A stretch of 64,000 nt of DNA from NCBI RefSeq assembly GCF_018138145.1, contig NZ_CP073104.1, forward strand, positions 3,906,001 through 3,970,000. Direction: 5' to 3'. The notes beneath the pieces are model-generated. The model had not been told where the DNA came from. It saw only the letters and a list, made by a program, of their open reading frames with translations, and did not search any database. This document shows positions 37,567 to 46,367 of this stretch, in pieces (position 1 is the first letter of the stretch; every line of letters starts with the position of its first letter). The DNA comes from Pseudomonas sp. SCA2728.1_7. GTDB lineage: Bacteria > Pseudomonadota > Gammaproteobacteria > Pseudomonadales > Pseudomonadaceae. Made by a program: the position numbers and the translations under genes.

Positions 37567-38751
37567 ATGTGGTACGAAGGTTTTCTTGGCTTGTCGGCCT
37601 GGTCTCTGGTCGCAGTCACCCTGCTGATGACCCACGTGACGATTGTTGCCGTCACGGTCTATCTGCACCGCTACTCGGCCCATCGCTCGCTGGAGCTGAA
37701 TGCCGGTCTGAAGCACTTTTTCCGTTTCTGGCTGTGGCTGACCACGGCGCAGAACACCCGCGAGTGGACCGCCATCCACCGTAAACACCACGCCAAATGC
37801 GAAACCGAAGACGACCCGCACAGTCCGGTCATCAAAGGTCTTTCCACTGTGCTGCGTACCGGTGCCGAGCTGTACCGCGCCGAAGCGCAGAATCCGGAAA
37901 CCCTGCGCATCTACGGCAAGAACTGCCCCGAAGACTGGATCGAACGCAACGTCTACAGCCGCTACCCGCTGCTGGGCGTGGCGATCATGGGCGTTATCGA
38001 TCTGCTGTTGTTTGGCACCATCGGCATCACCATCTGGGCGATCCAGATGATGTGGATCCCGGTGTGGGCTGCCGGCGTGATCAACGGTCTGGGCCATGCC
38101 GTTGGCTATCGCAACTTCGAATGCCGCGACGCGGCAACCAATCTGGTGCCTTGGGGCATCCTGATCGGCGGCGAAGAACTGCACAACAACCATCACACCT
38201 ACCCTAACTCGGCCAAGCTGTCGGTGAAAAAGTGGGAATTCGACCTCGGTTGGGCGTGGATCAAAGTCTTCAGCTTCCTGCGTCTGGCCAAGGTTCAGCG
38301 TGTAGCGCCGATCGCCCACCGTGTCGAAGGCAAGGGCAATCTGGACATGGACACCGCCATGGCCATCCTCAACAACCGCTTTCAGATCATGGCCCAGTAC
38401 CGCAAATTGGTGATCGGCCCGCTGGTCAAGCAAGAGCTGGCCAAGGTCGATCATTCGGTGCGTCACCAATTCCACCGCGCCAAACGTCTGCTGTCGCGGG
38501 AAACCAGCCTGCTGGAAGACCGGCATCACTTGCGCATCCAGACCATGCTCGAGCACAGTCAGGCGCTGAAGGTAATTTACGAAAAACGCCTGGCCCTGCA
38601 GCAGATCTGGGTCAAGACCAGCGCAAATGGCCACGACATGCTCGCCGCCATCAAGGAATGGATTCACGAGGCAGAAGCCAGTGGTATCCAGTCCCTGCGT
38701 GAATTCGCTGACCAGCTGAAAACCTACTCGCTGCGCCCTGCGGCGGTCTGA
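37567..38751 (+). CDS. desA: Acyl-lipid delta-9 fatty acid desaturase
   Basis: Membrane di-iron desaturase (394 aa) acting on acyl chains of phospholipids, DesA type. The three His boxes are HRYSAHR near 34-40, HRKHH near 71-75 and HNNHH near 207-211. Hydrophobic pairs lie at about 8-30 and 135-170. The C-terminal 130 residues are soluble and helical, as in Pseudomonas DesA. GAGGG lies nine bases before the ATG. It is divergent from the c-di-GMP gene, matching PA0285-PA0286. A hairpin follows the stop. Confidence 0.92.
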   Translation: MWYEGFLGLSAWSLVAVTLLMTHVTIVAVTVYLHRYSAHRSLELNAGLKHFFRFWLWLTTAQNTREWTAIHRKHHAKCETEDDPHSPVIKGLSTVLRTGAELYRAEAQNPETLRIYGKNCPEDWIERNVYSRYPLLGVAIMGVIDLLLFGTIGITIWAIQMMWIPVWAAGVINGLGHAVGYRNFECRDAATNLVPWGILIGGEELHNNHHTYPNSAKLSVKKWEFDLGWAWIKVFSFLRLAKVQRVAPIAHRVEGKGNLDMDTAMAILNNRFQIMAQYRKLVIGPLVKQELAKVDHSVRHQFHRAKRLLSRETSLLEDRHHLRIQTMLEHSQALKVIYEKRLALQQIWVKTSANGHDMLAAIKEWIHEAEASGIQSLREFADQLKTYSLRPAAV

Positions 38752-38762
38752 GACCGTTGATC

Positions 38763-38787
38763 GGTGCACCCGGCTCCCGGGTGCACC
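38763..38787 (+). terminator. Hairpin after desA
   Basis: GGTGCACCCGG, CTC, CCGGGTGCACC: an 11-bp GC-rich perfect stem 12 bases after the stop. The following T content is low, so termination may be partial. Confidence 0.5.
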
Positions 38788-38894
38788 CTTCGGAACTTCG
38801 CTAAAAATCGCCTATCTCAAAGACACTTCGCCATCCCGGCGGGCTGTACTGTGGCCGTTGTCGAATTGCGGCACGTCCTTTGAGATCTGTGCCG

Positions 38895-39884
38895 ATGGTC
38901 AACAACAATCAAAAAGACTCATCCCTCCCGCAGTGGCCCGAGGCCGCGCAAACCCTCATGGCGTTGATGCACGCCCAAGGCGAGGTCGCCCGTTTGAGCG
39001 AACGCGAGCAGCTGTTCAGCTCATTGCTGGTCAGCGTCAATGCCGTGCTCTGGGCTTTCAACTGGGAAACCCGTCAGGTGCTGTACGTCAGCCCCGCCTA
39101 CGAACGGATTTTCGGTCGCTCCGCCGGCCTCCTGCTCGCCGACTACAACCAATGGCGCGACAGCATCTACCCCGACGACCTGGAATACGCCGAACGCAGC
39201 CTCGCCGAAGTCCTGCACAAAGGCGCGGTGGAGGATCGCGAATACCGCATCATCGCCGCCGACGGTCAGGTGCGCTGGCTCAGCGATAAGTGCTTCATCA
39301 ACCGTCAGGACGAGCCGGGGCAACCGGTGATCATCGTCGGCATCGCCGAGGACATCACCGACAAGAAGCAGATGGAAACCGAGCTGCATCGCTTGGCGAC
39401 CACCGACGTGCTGACGCAAAGCAGCAACCGCCGACACTTTTTCGAGTGCGCCAACCGCGAGTTCGAAGAGGCGCGTGTGCAGGGTTCGCCCATGGCGTTT
39501 TTGCTGCTCGATATCGATGACTTTAAAGTGATCAACGACAGTTACGGCCATCCCGAAGGCGACAACGTCTTGCAGCGGATCGCCGAGTGCGGGCGCGGCT
39601 CGTTACGTCGCGGTGATCTGTTCGGGCGGATTGGCGGGGAAGAGTTTGCGGCGGTGTTTCCGGGTTGCGCACCGGACATGGCCATGCAAGTGGCTGAACG
39701 GCTGCAGCAGGAGATTCAGCGGTTGAGCTTCAGCCATGACGGGCAGACGTACGGCATCACTGTCAGCCAGGGATTGACCAGTCTGACCGAGGCAGACGAA
39801 AGCCTCGACAGCCTGTTCGCCCGCGCGGATGCGGCCATGTATGAGGCCAAACGACAGGGCAAGAACCGCATCATTCCTGCCTGA
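38895..39884 (+). CDS. PAS-GGDEF diguanylate cyclase
   Basis: Soluble diguanylate cyclase (329 aa). A PAS/PAC sensor covers about 40-160 and GGDEF about 165-325 (motif GGEEF at 247-251). An inhibitory RxxD site is present at 238-241 (RRGD), five residues before the active site, so product feedback is expected. ATG 38895 was chosen; the frame extends to a TTG at 38880 without a ribosome site. It resembles PA0290 by position and domains. PAS ligand unknown. Confidence 0.9.
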   Translation: MVNNNQKDSSLPQWPEAAQTLMALMHAQGEVARLSEREQLFSSLLVSVNAVLWAFNWETRQVLYVSPAYERIFGRSAGLLLADYNQWRDSIYPDDLEYAERSLAEVLHKGAVEDREYRIIAADGQVRWLSDKCFINRQDEPGQPVIIVGIAEDITDKKQMETELHRLATTDVLTQSSNRRHFFECANREFEEARVQGSPMAFLLLDIDDFKVINDSYGHPEGDNVLQRIAECGRGSLRRGDLFGRIGGEEFAAVFPGCAPDMAMQVAERLQQEIQRLSFSHDGQTYGITVSQGLTSLTEADESLDSLFARADAAMYEAKRQGKNRIIPA

Positions 39885-39912
39885 CCCCTATTTCAACCAC
39901 ACAGAGATCAAT

Positions 39913-40002
39913 TGTAGGAGTGAGCCTGCTCGCGATAGCGGAGTGTCAAACGAACAATTGTTGTATGACACTCCGCTATCGCGAGCAGGCTCACTCCTAC
40001 AT
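39913..40002. repeat. Long perfect REP palindrome (36-bp arms)
   Basis: Arms TGTAGGAGTGAGCCTGCTCG plus GCGATAGCGGAGTGTCA are exact inverted copies around a loop of about 15 bases. The inner GGAGTGTCA differs from the inner part of the copy at 29550-29638. Likely terminator for the diguanylate cyclase gene. Confidence 0.9.
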
Positions 40003-40020
40003 TGGAAATGTGTACGTCGT

Positions 40021-41232
40021 TTATTTGCGCATCCGCATCAACTCCGGCAAGCCGATCTTGAGCAACCGCGCCGTGCGGCTCTTCGCCAGTTCCTCAACGC
40101 CTTCATGCTCAGTCAGATGCGCCATCTGCGCCGCCATGTTCATCACCAGCGCCTCACGTGAATACACGCCACCGCCGAGCTGATAGACCGACGCAATCAG
40201 CTCACGCAGCTCCAGCGGCAATCGCCAGCGAGTACGCAGGGCCGAACCATACGCCGCGCCAAACTCGGCCAACGCCTCGCCAACTTCCTCCAGCTCATCC
40301 AGCTCACCACCCGCCTGCTGCCATTCCTGCAGACAACGCAGCAACGCCAGATCACCCAAGCGATGCAGCATGCCCGCGCAGTAACAGCGCTCCTGATCGA
40401 GATCGAGCAGCCGCGCGAGGGTGCGCGCATATTCAGCGGTGTGCAGCGACAGCCCCCAGTAACGCTCGGCGTAATCAGCCAGACACGGATCACTGAGCTT
40501 GGCGCTGCGCTTGAGGGCCAACCCCAGAATCAGGTTCATGCTCTGTCCGGTGCCCAAGCGATGCAGGGCTTGCGCCAATGTTTGCACCGGCGCGCCATGG
40601 TGCTGCGCCGCGCTGTTGGCCGCAGCAATCAACACGGCAGTGATTTGTGGATCGGTTTTGATCTCGTCTTCCAGCAGCTTCAAATCCAGCCCGTTGGGAT
40701 TGAGACTGCGTTTGACCGCCACTTGCACATCGGTCATCAACGGTGCGCCGTCGGCCTGCTCGCGGCGGCGCTCGAGAAACACCGACAAGGTCATGCCCGG
40801 GGCCAATGCCGGCACTTCACAGAACACCTCTTCACCGGCATTCAGCAACAAGCCCTGTAGACGCTCAGTCAGGTTTTCCATGTTCAGTGGTTTGGTCAGA
40901 TACGCCGTCGGCGCCAACGGAATCGCTTCGCGCACACTGGCGCTGTCGTTGCGGCTGCTCATCAGAATGAACGGCAGCGGCGGATTGCGTTTGCGCTGAC
41001 GCACGCTGCGCAGCACATTCAAACCATCGACGCCGGGCAACTCCCAATCGACGATAGCGAGGTCATACGGCACCTCACTGAGCATCGACATGGCTTGCTG
41101 GCCATCGGCACACAGATCCAGTCGCGCATCGCAACGCACGTTCAGCAACACTTGTTTGAGCAGATCGCGAGACCACGGATCAGCCTCGGCAATCAGCACT
41201 CGGGGTACGGCGGGTAAATCAACGGCAGTCAT
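40021..41232 (-). CDS. Response regulator with HDOD output domain
   Basis: Protein of 403 aa: receiver domain (RVLIAEADPWSRDLL, phosphoacceptor Asp62 in LAIVDWELPG, then Lys in YLTKPLN) followed from about residue 180 by an HDOD domain (LLEDEIKTDPQITAVLIAAANS, HTAEYARTLARLLDLD, GMLHRLGDLALL). HDOD domains in pseudomonads act in motility and c-di-GMP-related signalling. The start was set at MTAVDLPAVP because GGGAGAG precedes it; the open frame runs 12 codons further. No partner kinase is adjacent. Confidence 0.88.
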   Translation of the reverse strand: MTAVDLPAVPRVLIAEADPWSRDLLKQVLLNVRCDARLDLCADGQQAMSMLSEVPYDLAIVDWELPGVDGLNVLRSVRQRKRNPPLPFILMSSRNDSASVREAIPLAPTAYLTKPLNMENLTERLQGLLLNAGEEVFCEVPALAPGMTLSVFLERRREQADGAPLMTDVQVAVKRSLNPNGLDLKLLEDEIKTDPQITAVLIAAANSAAQHHGAPVQTLAQALHRLGTGQSMNLILGLALKRSAKLSDPCLADYAERYWGLSLHTAEYARTLARLLDLDQERCYCAGMLHRLGDLALLRCLQEWQQAGGELDELEEVGEALAEFGAAYGSALRTRWRLPLELRELIASVYQLGGGVYSREALVMNMAAQMAHLTEHEGVEELAKSRTARLLKIGLPELMRMRK

Positions 41233-41318
41233 GCGCGCTCTCCCTTGCAATGCCTGAACCTTAGCCAATGCTGGCCATTCGATACAGCGCTAAAGCCTCC
41301 GATGTGTTTCAAGGGGCG

Positions 41319-41347
41319 TAAAAAAACCCGCCGAAGCGGGTTTTTTT
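41319..41347. terminator. Bidirectional terminator
   Basis: AAAAAAACCCGC, CGAA, GCGGGTTTTTTT: a stem with A and T tracts on both sides, after the gabT stop (27 bases). Confidence 0.85.
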
Positions 41348-41373
41348 GTCTATCCGATCACACAGTGCGCGGC

Positions 41374-42651
41374 TTACAGCTCCGAGAAGCACTCTTCGAT
41401 GATCGCCAGACCTTTGTCCAGTTGCTCGTCCGGCGAGGTCAGCGGTACGAGGACGCGCAGAACGTTGCCGTAGGTGCCGCAGGACAGCAGGATCAGACCC
41501 TTGTCACGCGCCTTGGCCACCACCGACGCTACAGCAGCAGCGTTAGGCTTGTGGCTGTCGCCGTTTTCGAACAGTTCAACCGCGATCATCGCGCCCAGGG
41601 CACGGACTTCGCCGATCACCGGGTACTTGGCCTGGATAGCTTTCAGGCCAGTGACCAGACGCTCGCCAACAGCCTTGCAGCGGTCCAGCAGTTGCTCTTC
41701 TTCGAACACTTCCATCACCGCCAGTGCAGCGGCGCAAGCAATCGGGCTACCGGCGTAGGTGCCGCCCAGACCGCCTGGCGCGATGGCGTCCATGTATTCG
41801 GCCTTGCCGCAAACACCGGCCAGCGGGAAGCCGCCAGCGATGGATTTGGCGAAGGTGGTCAGGTCGGCAGCAACGCCCATCTGTTCCATGGCGAAGAAAG
41901 TGCCGGTACGGCCAGCGCCGGTCTGTACTTCGTCAGCGATCAGCAGGATGCCGTGTTGGTCGCACAGCGCGCGCAGACGCTTCATGAATTCCTTCGGCGC
42001 AACGTAGAAACCACCTTCACCCTGAACCGGCTCGATGATGATTGCGGCGATGTCTTTCGGCTCGGCGTCGTTCTTGAAGATGCGTTCGATCGAAGCGATC
42101 GAATCGTCGATGCTCACGCCGTGCAGTTCGTTCGGGTACAGCGCGCGGAAGATGCCGCCTGGCATCAGGCCCATGCCGGCCGAGTACGGCACGACTTTAC
42201 CGGTCAGACCCAGGGTCATCATGGTGCGACCGTGGTAGGCGCCGGTGAAGGCGATCACGCCAGCGCGGCCGGTGGCGGCACGGGCGATCTTCACGGCGTT
42301 TTCCACGGCTTCGGAACCGGTGGTGACCAGCAGGGTTTTCTTGGCGAAATCACCTGGCACCTTGGCGTTGATTTTTTCACACAGCTCAACGTACGGCTCG
42401 TAAGCCAGTACCTGGAAGCAGGTGTGGGTCAGCTTGTTCAGCTGTTCGGTCACGGCCGCGATGATTTTCGGGTGCACGTGGCCGGTGTTCAGTACAGCGA
42501 TGCCGCCGGCGAAGTCGATGAACTCACGACCTTCAACGTCAGTCACGGTAGCGTTTTTTGCCGATTCAGCGAAGATCGGGTGAATCTGGCCAACACCACG
42601 TGGAACAGCTGCGGTACGACGGGCCATCAGTTCAGCGTTAGTCTTGCTCAT
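41374..42651 (-). CDS. gabT: 4-aminobutyrate aminotransferase
   Basis: PLP-dependent GABA transaminase (425 aa): GABA plus 2-oxoglutarate gives succinate semialdehyde and glutamate. The PLP lysine is Lys269 (TTFAKSIAGGFPL), with Asp240 in LLIADEVQTG and phosphate contacts in TGSEAVENA. The start is MSKTNAELMARR, with GAGGA before it; the open frame has four more codons. It follows gabD after a 185-base gap with a hairpin. Part of GABA and polyamine catabolism. Confidence 0.95.
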   Translation of the reverse strand: MSKTNAELMARRTAAVPRGVGQIHPIFAESAKNATVTDVEGREFIDFAGGIAVLNTGHVHPKIIAAVTEQLNKLTHTCFQVLAYEPYVELCEKINAKVPGDFAKKTLLVTTGSEAVENAVKIARAATGRAGVIAFTGAYHGRTMMTLGLTGKVVPYSAGMGLMPGGIFRALYPNELHGVSIDDSIASIERIFKNDAEPKDIAAIIIEPVQGEGGFYVAPKEFMKRLRALCDQHGILLIADEVQTGAGRTGTFFAMEQMGVAADLTTFAKSIAGGFPLAGVCGKAEYMDAIAPGGLGGTYAGSPIACAAALAVMEVFEEEQLLDRCKAVGERLVTGLKAIQAKYPVIGEVRALGAMIAVELFENGDSHKPNAAAVASVVAKARDKGLILLSCGTYGNVLRVLVPLTSPDEQLDKGLAIIEECFSEL

Positions 42652-42780
42652 TACAGTCCTCATTCGCCGCTCATCGGGCGGCGTGGTTCAAGGATTAAGC
42701 GGGAGAAATCGACGGTGGCAGCATGCGATGATCGACTGCCACGGCGTTCCTGGCCGCAGAGAAAATTCCGGTTTGAAACC

Positions 42781-42814
42781 ACGCAAAGGGACAGCGCTCT
42801 CGTGCCCTTTGCGT
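42781..42814 (-). terminator. Hairpin between gabD and gabT
   Basis: ACGCAAAGGG pairs exactly with CCCTTTGCGT around a 14-base loop, 23 bases after the gabD stop. No T tract follows on the minus strand, so it may be a processing or attenuation element rather than a full terminator. Confidence 0.4.
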
Positions 42815-42836
42815 TTGCAGCGATCCCTTTCCCGGC

Positions 42837-44279
42837 TTAGATGCCCAGGCAGAGGTATTTGATTTCCAGGTAATCTTCGATGCCGTACTTGGAGCCTTCA
42901 CGGCCCAGGCCCGAGGCCTTGATGCCGCCGAATGGCGCGACTTCGTTGGAGATCAGCCCGGTGTTGACGCCAACCATGCCGTATTCCAGCGCTTCCGCGA
43001 CACGGAACACACGACCGAGGTCGCGAGCATAGAAGTACGAAGCCAGACCGAACTCGGTGTCGTTGGACATCGCGATCACTTCGGCTTCGTCTTTGAAACG
43101 GAACAGCGGCGCCAGTGGACCGAAAGTTTCTTCCTTGGCCACGGCGGCGTTTTTCGGCACGTTGGTGAGGATGGTCGGCTCGAAGAAGTTGCCTTCCATC
43201 GCCTTGCCGCCAGCCAGCACGGTGGCGCCTTTGGCTACGGCGTCAGCGATGTGCTCTTGCACCTTGGCCACGGCTTTTTCGTCAATCAGCGGACCGGTGG
43301 TGGTGCCGTCTTCCAGACCGTTGCCGATCTTCAGTTTGGCCACAGCCACTTTCAGCTTCTCGGCGAACGCGTCGTAGACCGAATCCTGAATGTACAGACG
43401 GTTGGCGCAGACGCAGGTCTGGCCGTTGTTGCGGTACTTGGAAATGATCGCGCCTTCGACGGCCTTATCCAGGTCCGCGTCGTCGAACACGATGAACGGC
43501 GCGTTGCCGCCCAGTTCCAGCGAAACTTTCTTGATGTCCTTGGCGCATTCAGCCATCAGCTGACGACCGATTTCGGTCGAACCGGTGAAGGACAGCTTGC
43601 GCACGATCGGGTTGCTGGTCAGCTCGCTGCCGATGTCGCCGGCGCTGCCGGACACCACGCTGAACACGCCCGCAGGAATGCCCGCGCGCTGGGCCAGTTC
43701 GGCCAGTGCGAAAGCGGAGAATGGCGTTTGCGAAGCAGGCTTGAGCACCATGGTGCAACCGGCAGCCAGTGCTGGACCGGCCTTGCGGGTGATCATCGCC
43801 GCCGGGAAGTTCCACGGGGTAATTGCCGCGGTCACGCCGATTGGCTGCTTGATCACGATCAAGCGCTTGTCTGGCTGGTGGCCCGGAATCACATCACCGT
43901 AGATGCGCTTGGCCTCTTCGGCGAACCACTCGATGAACGAAGCGGCGTAAACGATTTCGCCCTTGGCTTCGGCCAGCGGCTTGCCCTGCTCAAGGGTCAT
44001 CAGGCGCGCGAGGTCATCCTGGTTCTCGATCATCAGTTCGAACCAGCGACGCAGCTTGCCGGCGCGCTCTTTGGCGGTCAGTGCACGCCAGGCCGGCAGC
44101 GCTTTGTCAGCGGCTTCAATGGCACGGCGGGTTTCGGCAGCGCCCATTTTCGGCACAGTACCGAGGATTTCGCCGGTGGCCGGGTTATTGACCTTGATCG
44201 TCTGACCGTTGTCCGCATCGACCCAAGCGCCATCAATGAAGGCTTGCTGGCGGAACAACAGGGTGTCTTTAAGCTGCAT
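42837..44279 (-). CDS. gabD: NADP-dependent succinate-semialdehyde dehydrogenase
   Basis: Aldehyde dehydrogenase of 480 aa that oxidises succinate semialdehyde to succinate after GabT. Catalytic Cys289 is in NNGQTCVCANR (a second Cys at 291 forms the CxC seen in GabD), general base Glu255 is in LELGGNAP, and the cofactor motif is FTGSTEIGRQL. The start is MQLKDTLLFRQQ with AAGGAAA nine bases before; the longer open frame to 44507 has an implausible N-terminus. gabD-gabT are transcribed together. The 442-base gap 44280-44721 contains no protein gene, only the gabD promoter region and the tRNA promoter. Confidence 0.95.
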   Translation of the reverse strand: MQLKDTLLFRQQAFIDGAWVDADNGQTIKVNNPATGEILGTVPKMGAAETRRAIEAADKALPAWRALTAKERAGKLRRWFELMIENQDDLARLMTLEQGKPLAEAKGEIVYAASFIEWFAEEAKRIYGDVIPGHQPDKRLIVIKQPIGVTAAITPWNFPAAMITRKAGPALAAGCTMVLKPASQTPFSAFALAELAQRAGIPAGVFSVVSGSAGDIGSELTSNPIVRKLSFTGSTEIGRQLMAECAKDIKKVSLELGGNAPFIVFDDADLDKAVEGAIISKYRNNGQTCVCANRLYIQDSVYDAFAEKLKVAVAKLKIGNGLEDGTTTGPLIDEKAVAKVQEHIADAVAKGATVLAGGKAMEGNFFEPTILTNVPKNAAVAKEETFGPLAPLFRFKDEAEVIAMSNDTEFGLASYFYARDLGRVFRVAEALEYGMVGVNTGLISNEVAPFGGIKASGLGREGSKYGIEDYLEIKYLCLGI

Positions 44280-44682
44280 GTCGGCTTTCCTTAACAGCAC
44301 CGCGGCCTGCGCGGAGCAAATTATGATTGTAGAAAGGCGCCTCGCAAGGCTGCCGTCAGGGAAATCAGTGACCGGGTGTGGCGCATCGACAGTGCACGAT
44401 TCGAAACACCGGCGCTTCAACGCCCAGTCAACGAGCGTTTGAAATCTCAAACGGATCGTAGGATCAAAGGGGGTAAAGGACAATAGGTCGTTCGAAAAAA
44501 AGAACAAAAACGGCGTGTTTGTGGAATTTTTCAGATCAACGCGCCAAAAGCCTCAGCCGCAACAAAACCATAGAACAGTCCCGAGAAAGCGCCAAGCGAG
44601 GGTTTTGCAGGACGTTACCGCTTTATGGAATACCGCGATTTGCGCGGACATGCGCACTGACAATACCCGCCAAAACCCGGCA

Positions 44683-44711
44683 TGGACGCCCCGAGTCGAC
44701 CTAGGTATGAT
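44683..44711 (+). promoter_or_regulatory. Likely promoter of tRNA-Arg
   Basis: TGGACG, 17 bases, TATGAT, ending 10 bases before the tRNA with a GC-rich discriminator, as is usual for stable RNA genes. Confidence 0.45.
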
Positions 44712-44721
44712 GTCGCCCGCT

Positions 44722-44798
44722 GCACCAGTAGCTCAGCTGGATAGAGTACTGCCCTCCGAAGGCAGGGGTCGTGGGTTCGAATCCCGCCTGGTGCACCA
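44722..44798 (+). tRNA. tRNA-Arg, anticodon CCG
   Basis: 77-nt tRNA. The acceptor GCACCAG pairs with CTGGTGC, followed by ACCA with the CCA encoded. The D arm is GCTCAGCTGGATAGAGT, the anticodon stem TGCCC..GGCA has loop CTCCGAA (anticodon CCG, reads CGG), and the T arm is GTGGGTTCGAATCCCGC. A terminator follows at 44813. Confidence 0.97.
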
Positions 44799-44812
44799 TT
44801 GATTTAAACGAG

Positions 44813-44846
44813 AAAGCCCCGGACTGTGATGGTCCGGGGCTTTTTT
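44813..44846 (+). terminator. Terminator of tRNA-Arg
   Basis: AAAGCCCCGGAC pairs with GTCCGGGGCTTT, followed by further T residues. Confidence 0.9.
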
Positions 44847-44875
44847 GTGGGCGATGCGCTGGTTCTCGAACGACG

Positions 44876-45142
44876 TCACTCCGTCGTCCAGTCGAACTCG
44901 TCGTAATCATCGTCGTCGTCTTCCTCCTCAACCTCCTCAAAAACGTCGCCTTCATCGACGACATCCTCTTCCGACTGATTAAGCAGAAACTCCTTACGCG
45001 TCTCGGTAATCGCTCGCCGCATCTCATCGCCCTTCTCCGGGCAGTTGAGCAGTTGGGCGATGCGGTCAATTTTTGCTGCCACGTTGTCCTCCAGCGCATC
45101 GGCAATGCCTCGATAGTGCGCGTTTTTGCGGGGCAATGCCAA
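44876..45142 (-). CDS. Small acidic-tailed protein, unknown
   Basis: 88-residue protein of no recognised family. The N-terminal half is helical and mixed-charge ([20 protein letters not shown], then [27 protein letters not shown]). The C-terminal third is extremely acidic (runs of Glu and Asp from about residue 58, ending EFDWTTE). The start codon is TTG; a stop lies four codons upstream in frame and the only internal ATG is at codon 41, so either TTG is used or the protein is about 48 residues. No clear ribosome site. It lies 20 bases after the anti-sigma gene. Confidence 0.5.
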   Translation of the reverse strand: MALPRKNAHYRGIADALEDNVAAKIDRIAQLLNCPEKGDEMRRAITETRKEFLLNQSEEDVVDEGDVFEEVEEEDDDDDYDEFDWTTE

Positions 45143-45162
45143 ATGGCTGGAGGATCAAGTGG

Positions 45163-45759
45163 TCATTTTTTCCGCAACTGCTCAAGTCGGGCATCGAGAT
45201 CGGCGTTCGGGTAGCGTTTGTGCAGGTTGTTGAACAGGCTGTCGGCGGCTTGCGACTGGCCGGATTCGCGCAGGCGCAGGACTTCGTGCAGTTGCGCGTC
45301 GAGGCCGTTGGCCGTGACAGCGGCGCGTTTGCTGAATTTGGCTTCATCGGCGCTGATGGCCTGATCTTGCATCGGCGCGGCCATTTCCATCATCGGCACA
45401 GGTGCAGGCATGGCGCCGGCCGGGGCCGACAATCGGTGCAGTTGCGCTGAGTCCGTGTCGGTCATGGGCACTGCTAGCTCGGGGGCAGGAATGTAGTCGT
45501 ACTGACGCAGCGGCTCAGGAGCACGCTGTACCAGCGACAGCATCAATGCCACACCAACCAGACTGGCGAACGCAACTTGCCAGCGTGGTTTGCGGCATAT
45601 ATCCAGCCAGCGTTGCCACAGGCTAGGTTTCGGCGCAGGGGTTTGACGCTGCGCGGCGTTGAGGATGAACGCATCGAGGTGCGCTGGTGGTTCGGCGTTG
45701 TGCTGTTCGCGCACATGTTTGATCAGCGGATCTTCGGGTGTCTGGCGGGCGTCAGTCAT
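45163..45759 (-). CDS. Probable anti-sigma factor, single-pass membrane protein
   Basis: 198-residue protein: a cytoplasmic N-terminal region of about 60 residues (DPLIKHVREQHNAEPPAHLDAFIL), one membrane helix at about 60-78 (WQVAFASLVGVALMLSLV), a Pro/Ala/Met-rich periplasmic linker and a helical C-terminus (AQLHEVLRLRESGQSQAADSLFNNLHKRYP). Its ATG overlaps the stop of the ECF sigma gene, the usual layout for a sigma/anti-sigma pair. No zinc His-Cys motif is seen, so the assignment rests on topology and context. Confidence 0.7.
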   Translation of the reverse strand: MTDARQTPEDPLIKHVREQHNAEPPAHLDAFILNAAQRQTPAPKPSLWQRWLDICRKPRWQVAFASLVGVALMLSLVQRAPEPLRQYDYIPAPELAVPMTDTDSAQLHRLSAPAGAMPAPVPMMEMAAPMQDQAISADEAKFSKRAAVTANGLDAQLHEVLRLRESGQSQAADSLFNNLHKRYPNADLDARLEQLRKK

Positions 45760-46367
45760 GTCAGTACCTCCTCGGCCAGCAGCCGACGCAGTTTATGCTG
45801 GGCGTAGCGCAAGCGGCTTTTGACGGTTTCCAGCGGTGCTTCGGTGAGGCTGGCGATTTGTGCCAGGTCGAGGTCGCCGTGGGCGCGCAGCAGGAACACT
45901 TCGCGCTGGTCGGCGGGCAGGGTTTGCAGGGCGCTTTCCAGACGCAGGTTGTCACGGCTGAGGCTGAGCAGTTGTTCGGGATCGTTCGCCTCGTCGCTGA
46001 CGGCATGCGCTTGTTCGTCATAACTGTCGTGCAGCGGTTGCTGGGCGCCATGCTTGCGCCAGTGATCGATCAGGCGATTGCGCGCGATCTGGAACAGCCA
46101 TGTACGAAATGTCGCCCGGCCTTGTAGCTGACTGGCGCTGCGAATCAGGCTCAGCCAGGTTTCCTGAAATACTTCGTCGGCCAGTTCCGGTTTGCCGCTC
46201 AAGCCGAGCAGAAACCGGTACAGGCCTTGGCGATGGCGCGCGTACAAGATCTCGAACGCGGCGCCGTCGCCCTCGCGATAACGCGCCAGCAGCGATTCAT
46301 CGCTGCTGGCGGTTGAGCTGTCTGCCGAGGCAAACAGCTGACTGATGAAGCCTTTCAGACGACTCAC
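45756..46367 (-). CDS. ECF-type RNA polymerase sigma factor
   Basis: Sigma-70 family ECF protein of 203 aa. Region 2 is at about 27-95 (LLARYREGDGAAFEILYARHR, DEVFQETWLSLIRS, FRTWLFQIARNRLIDHWRK) and region 4 at about 140-195 (LQTLPADQREVFLLRAHGDLDLAQIASLTEAPLETVKSRLRYAQHKLRRLL). The start codon is GTG placed directly after the VWA gene stop, so the two genes are translationally linked. The downstream membrane protein is its likely anti-sigma factor. Targets unknown. Confidence 0.9.
   Translation of the reverse strand: MSRLKGFISQLFASADSSTASSDESLLARYREGDGAAFEILYARHRQGLYRFLLGLSGKPELADEVFQETWLSLIRSASQLQGRATFRTWLFQIARNRLIDHWRKHGAQQPLHDSYDEQAHAVSDEANDPEQLLSLSRDNLRLESALQTLPADQREVFLLRAHGDLDLAQIASLTEAPLETVKSRLRYAQHKLRRLLAEEVLT

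Noticed and set aside
44280..44507. N-terminal extension of GabD
   Set aside because: The frame stays open upstream, but the added residues look random, and a good ribosome site precedes the family-typical start at 44279.
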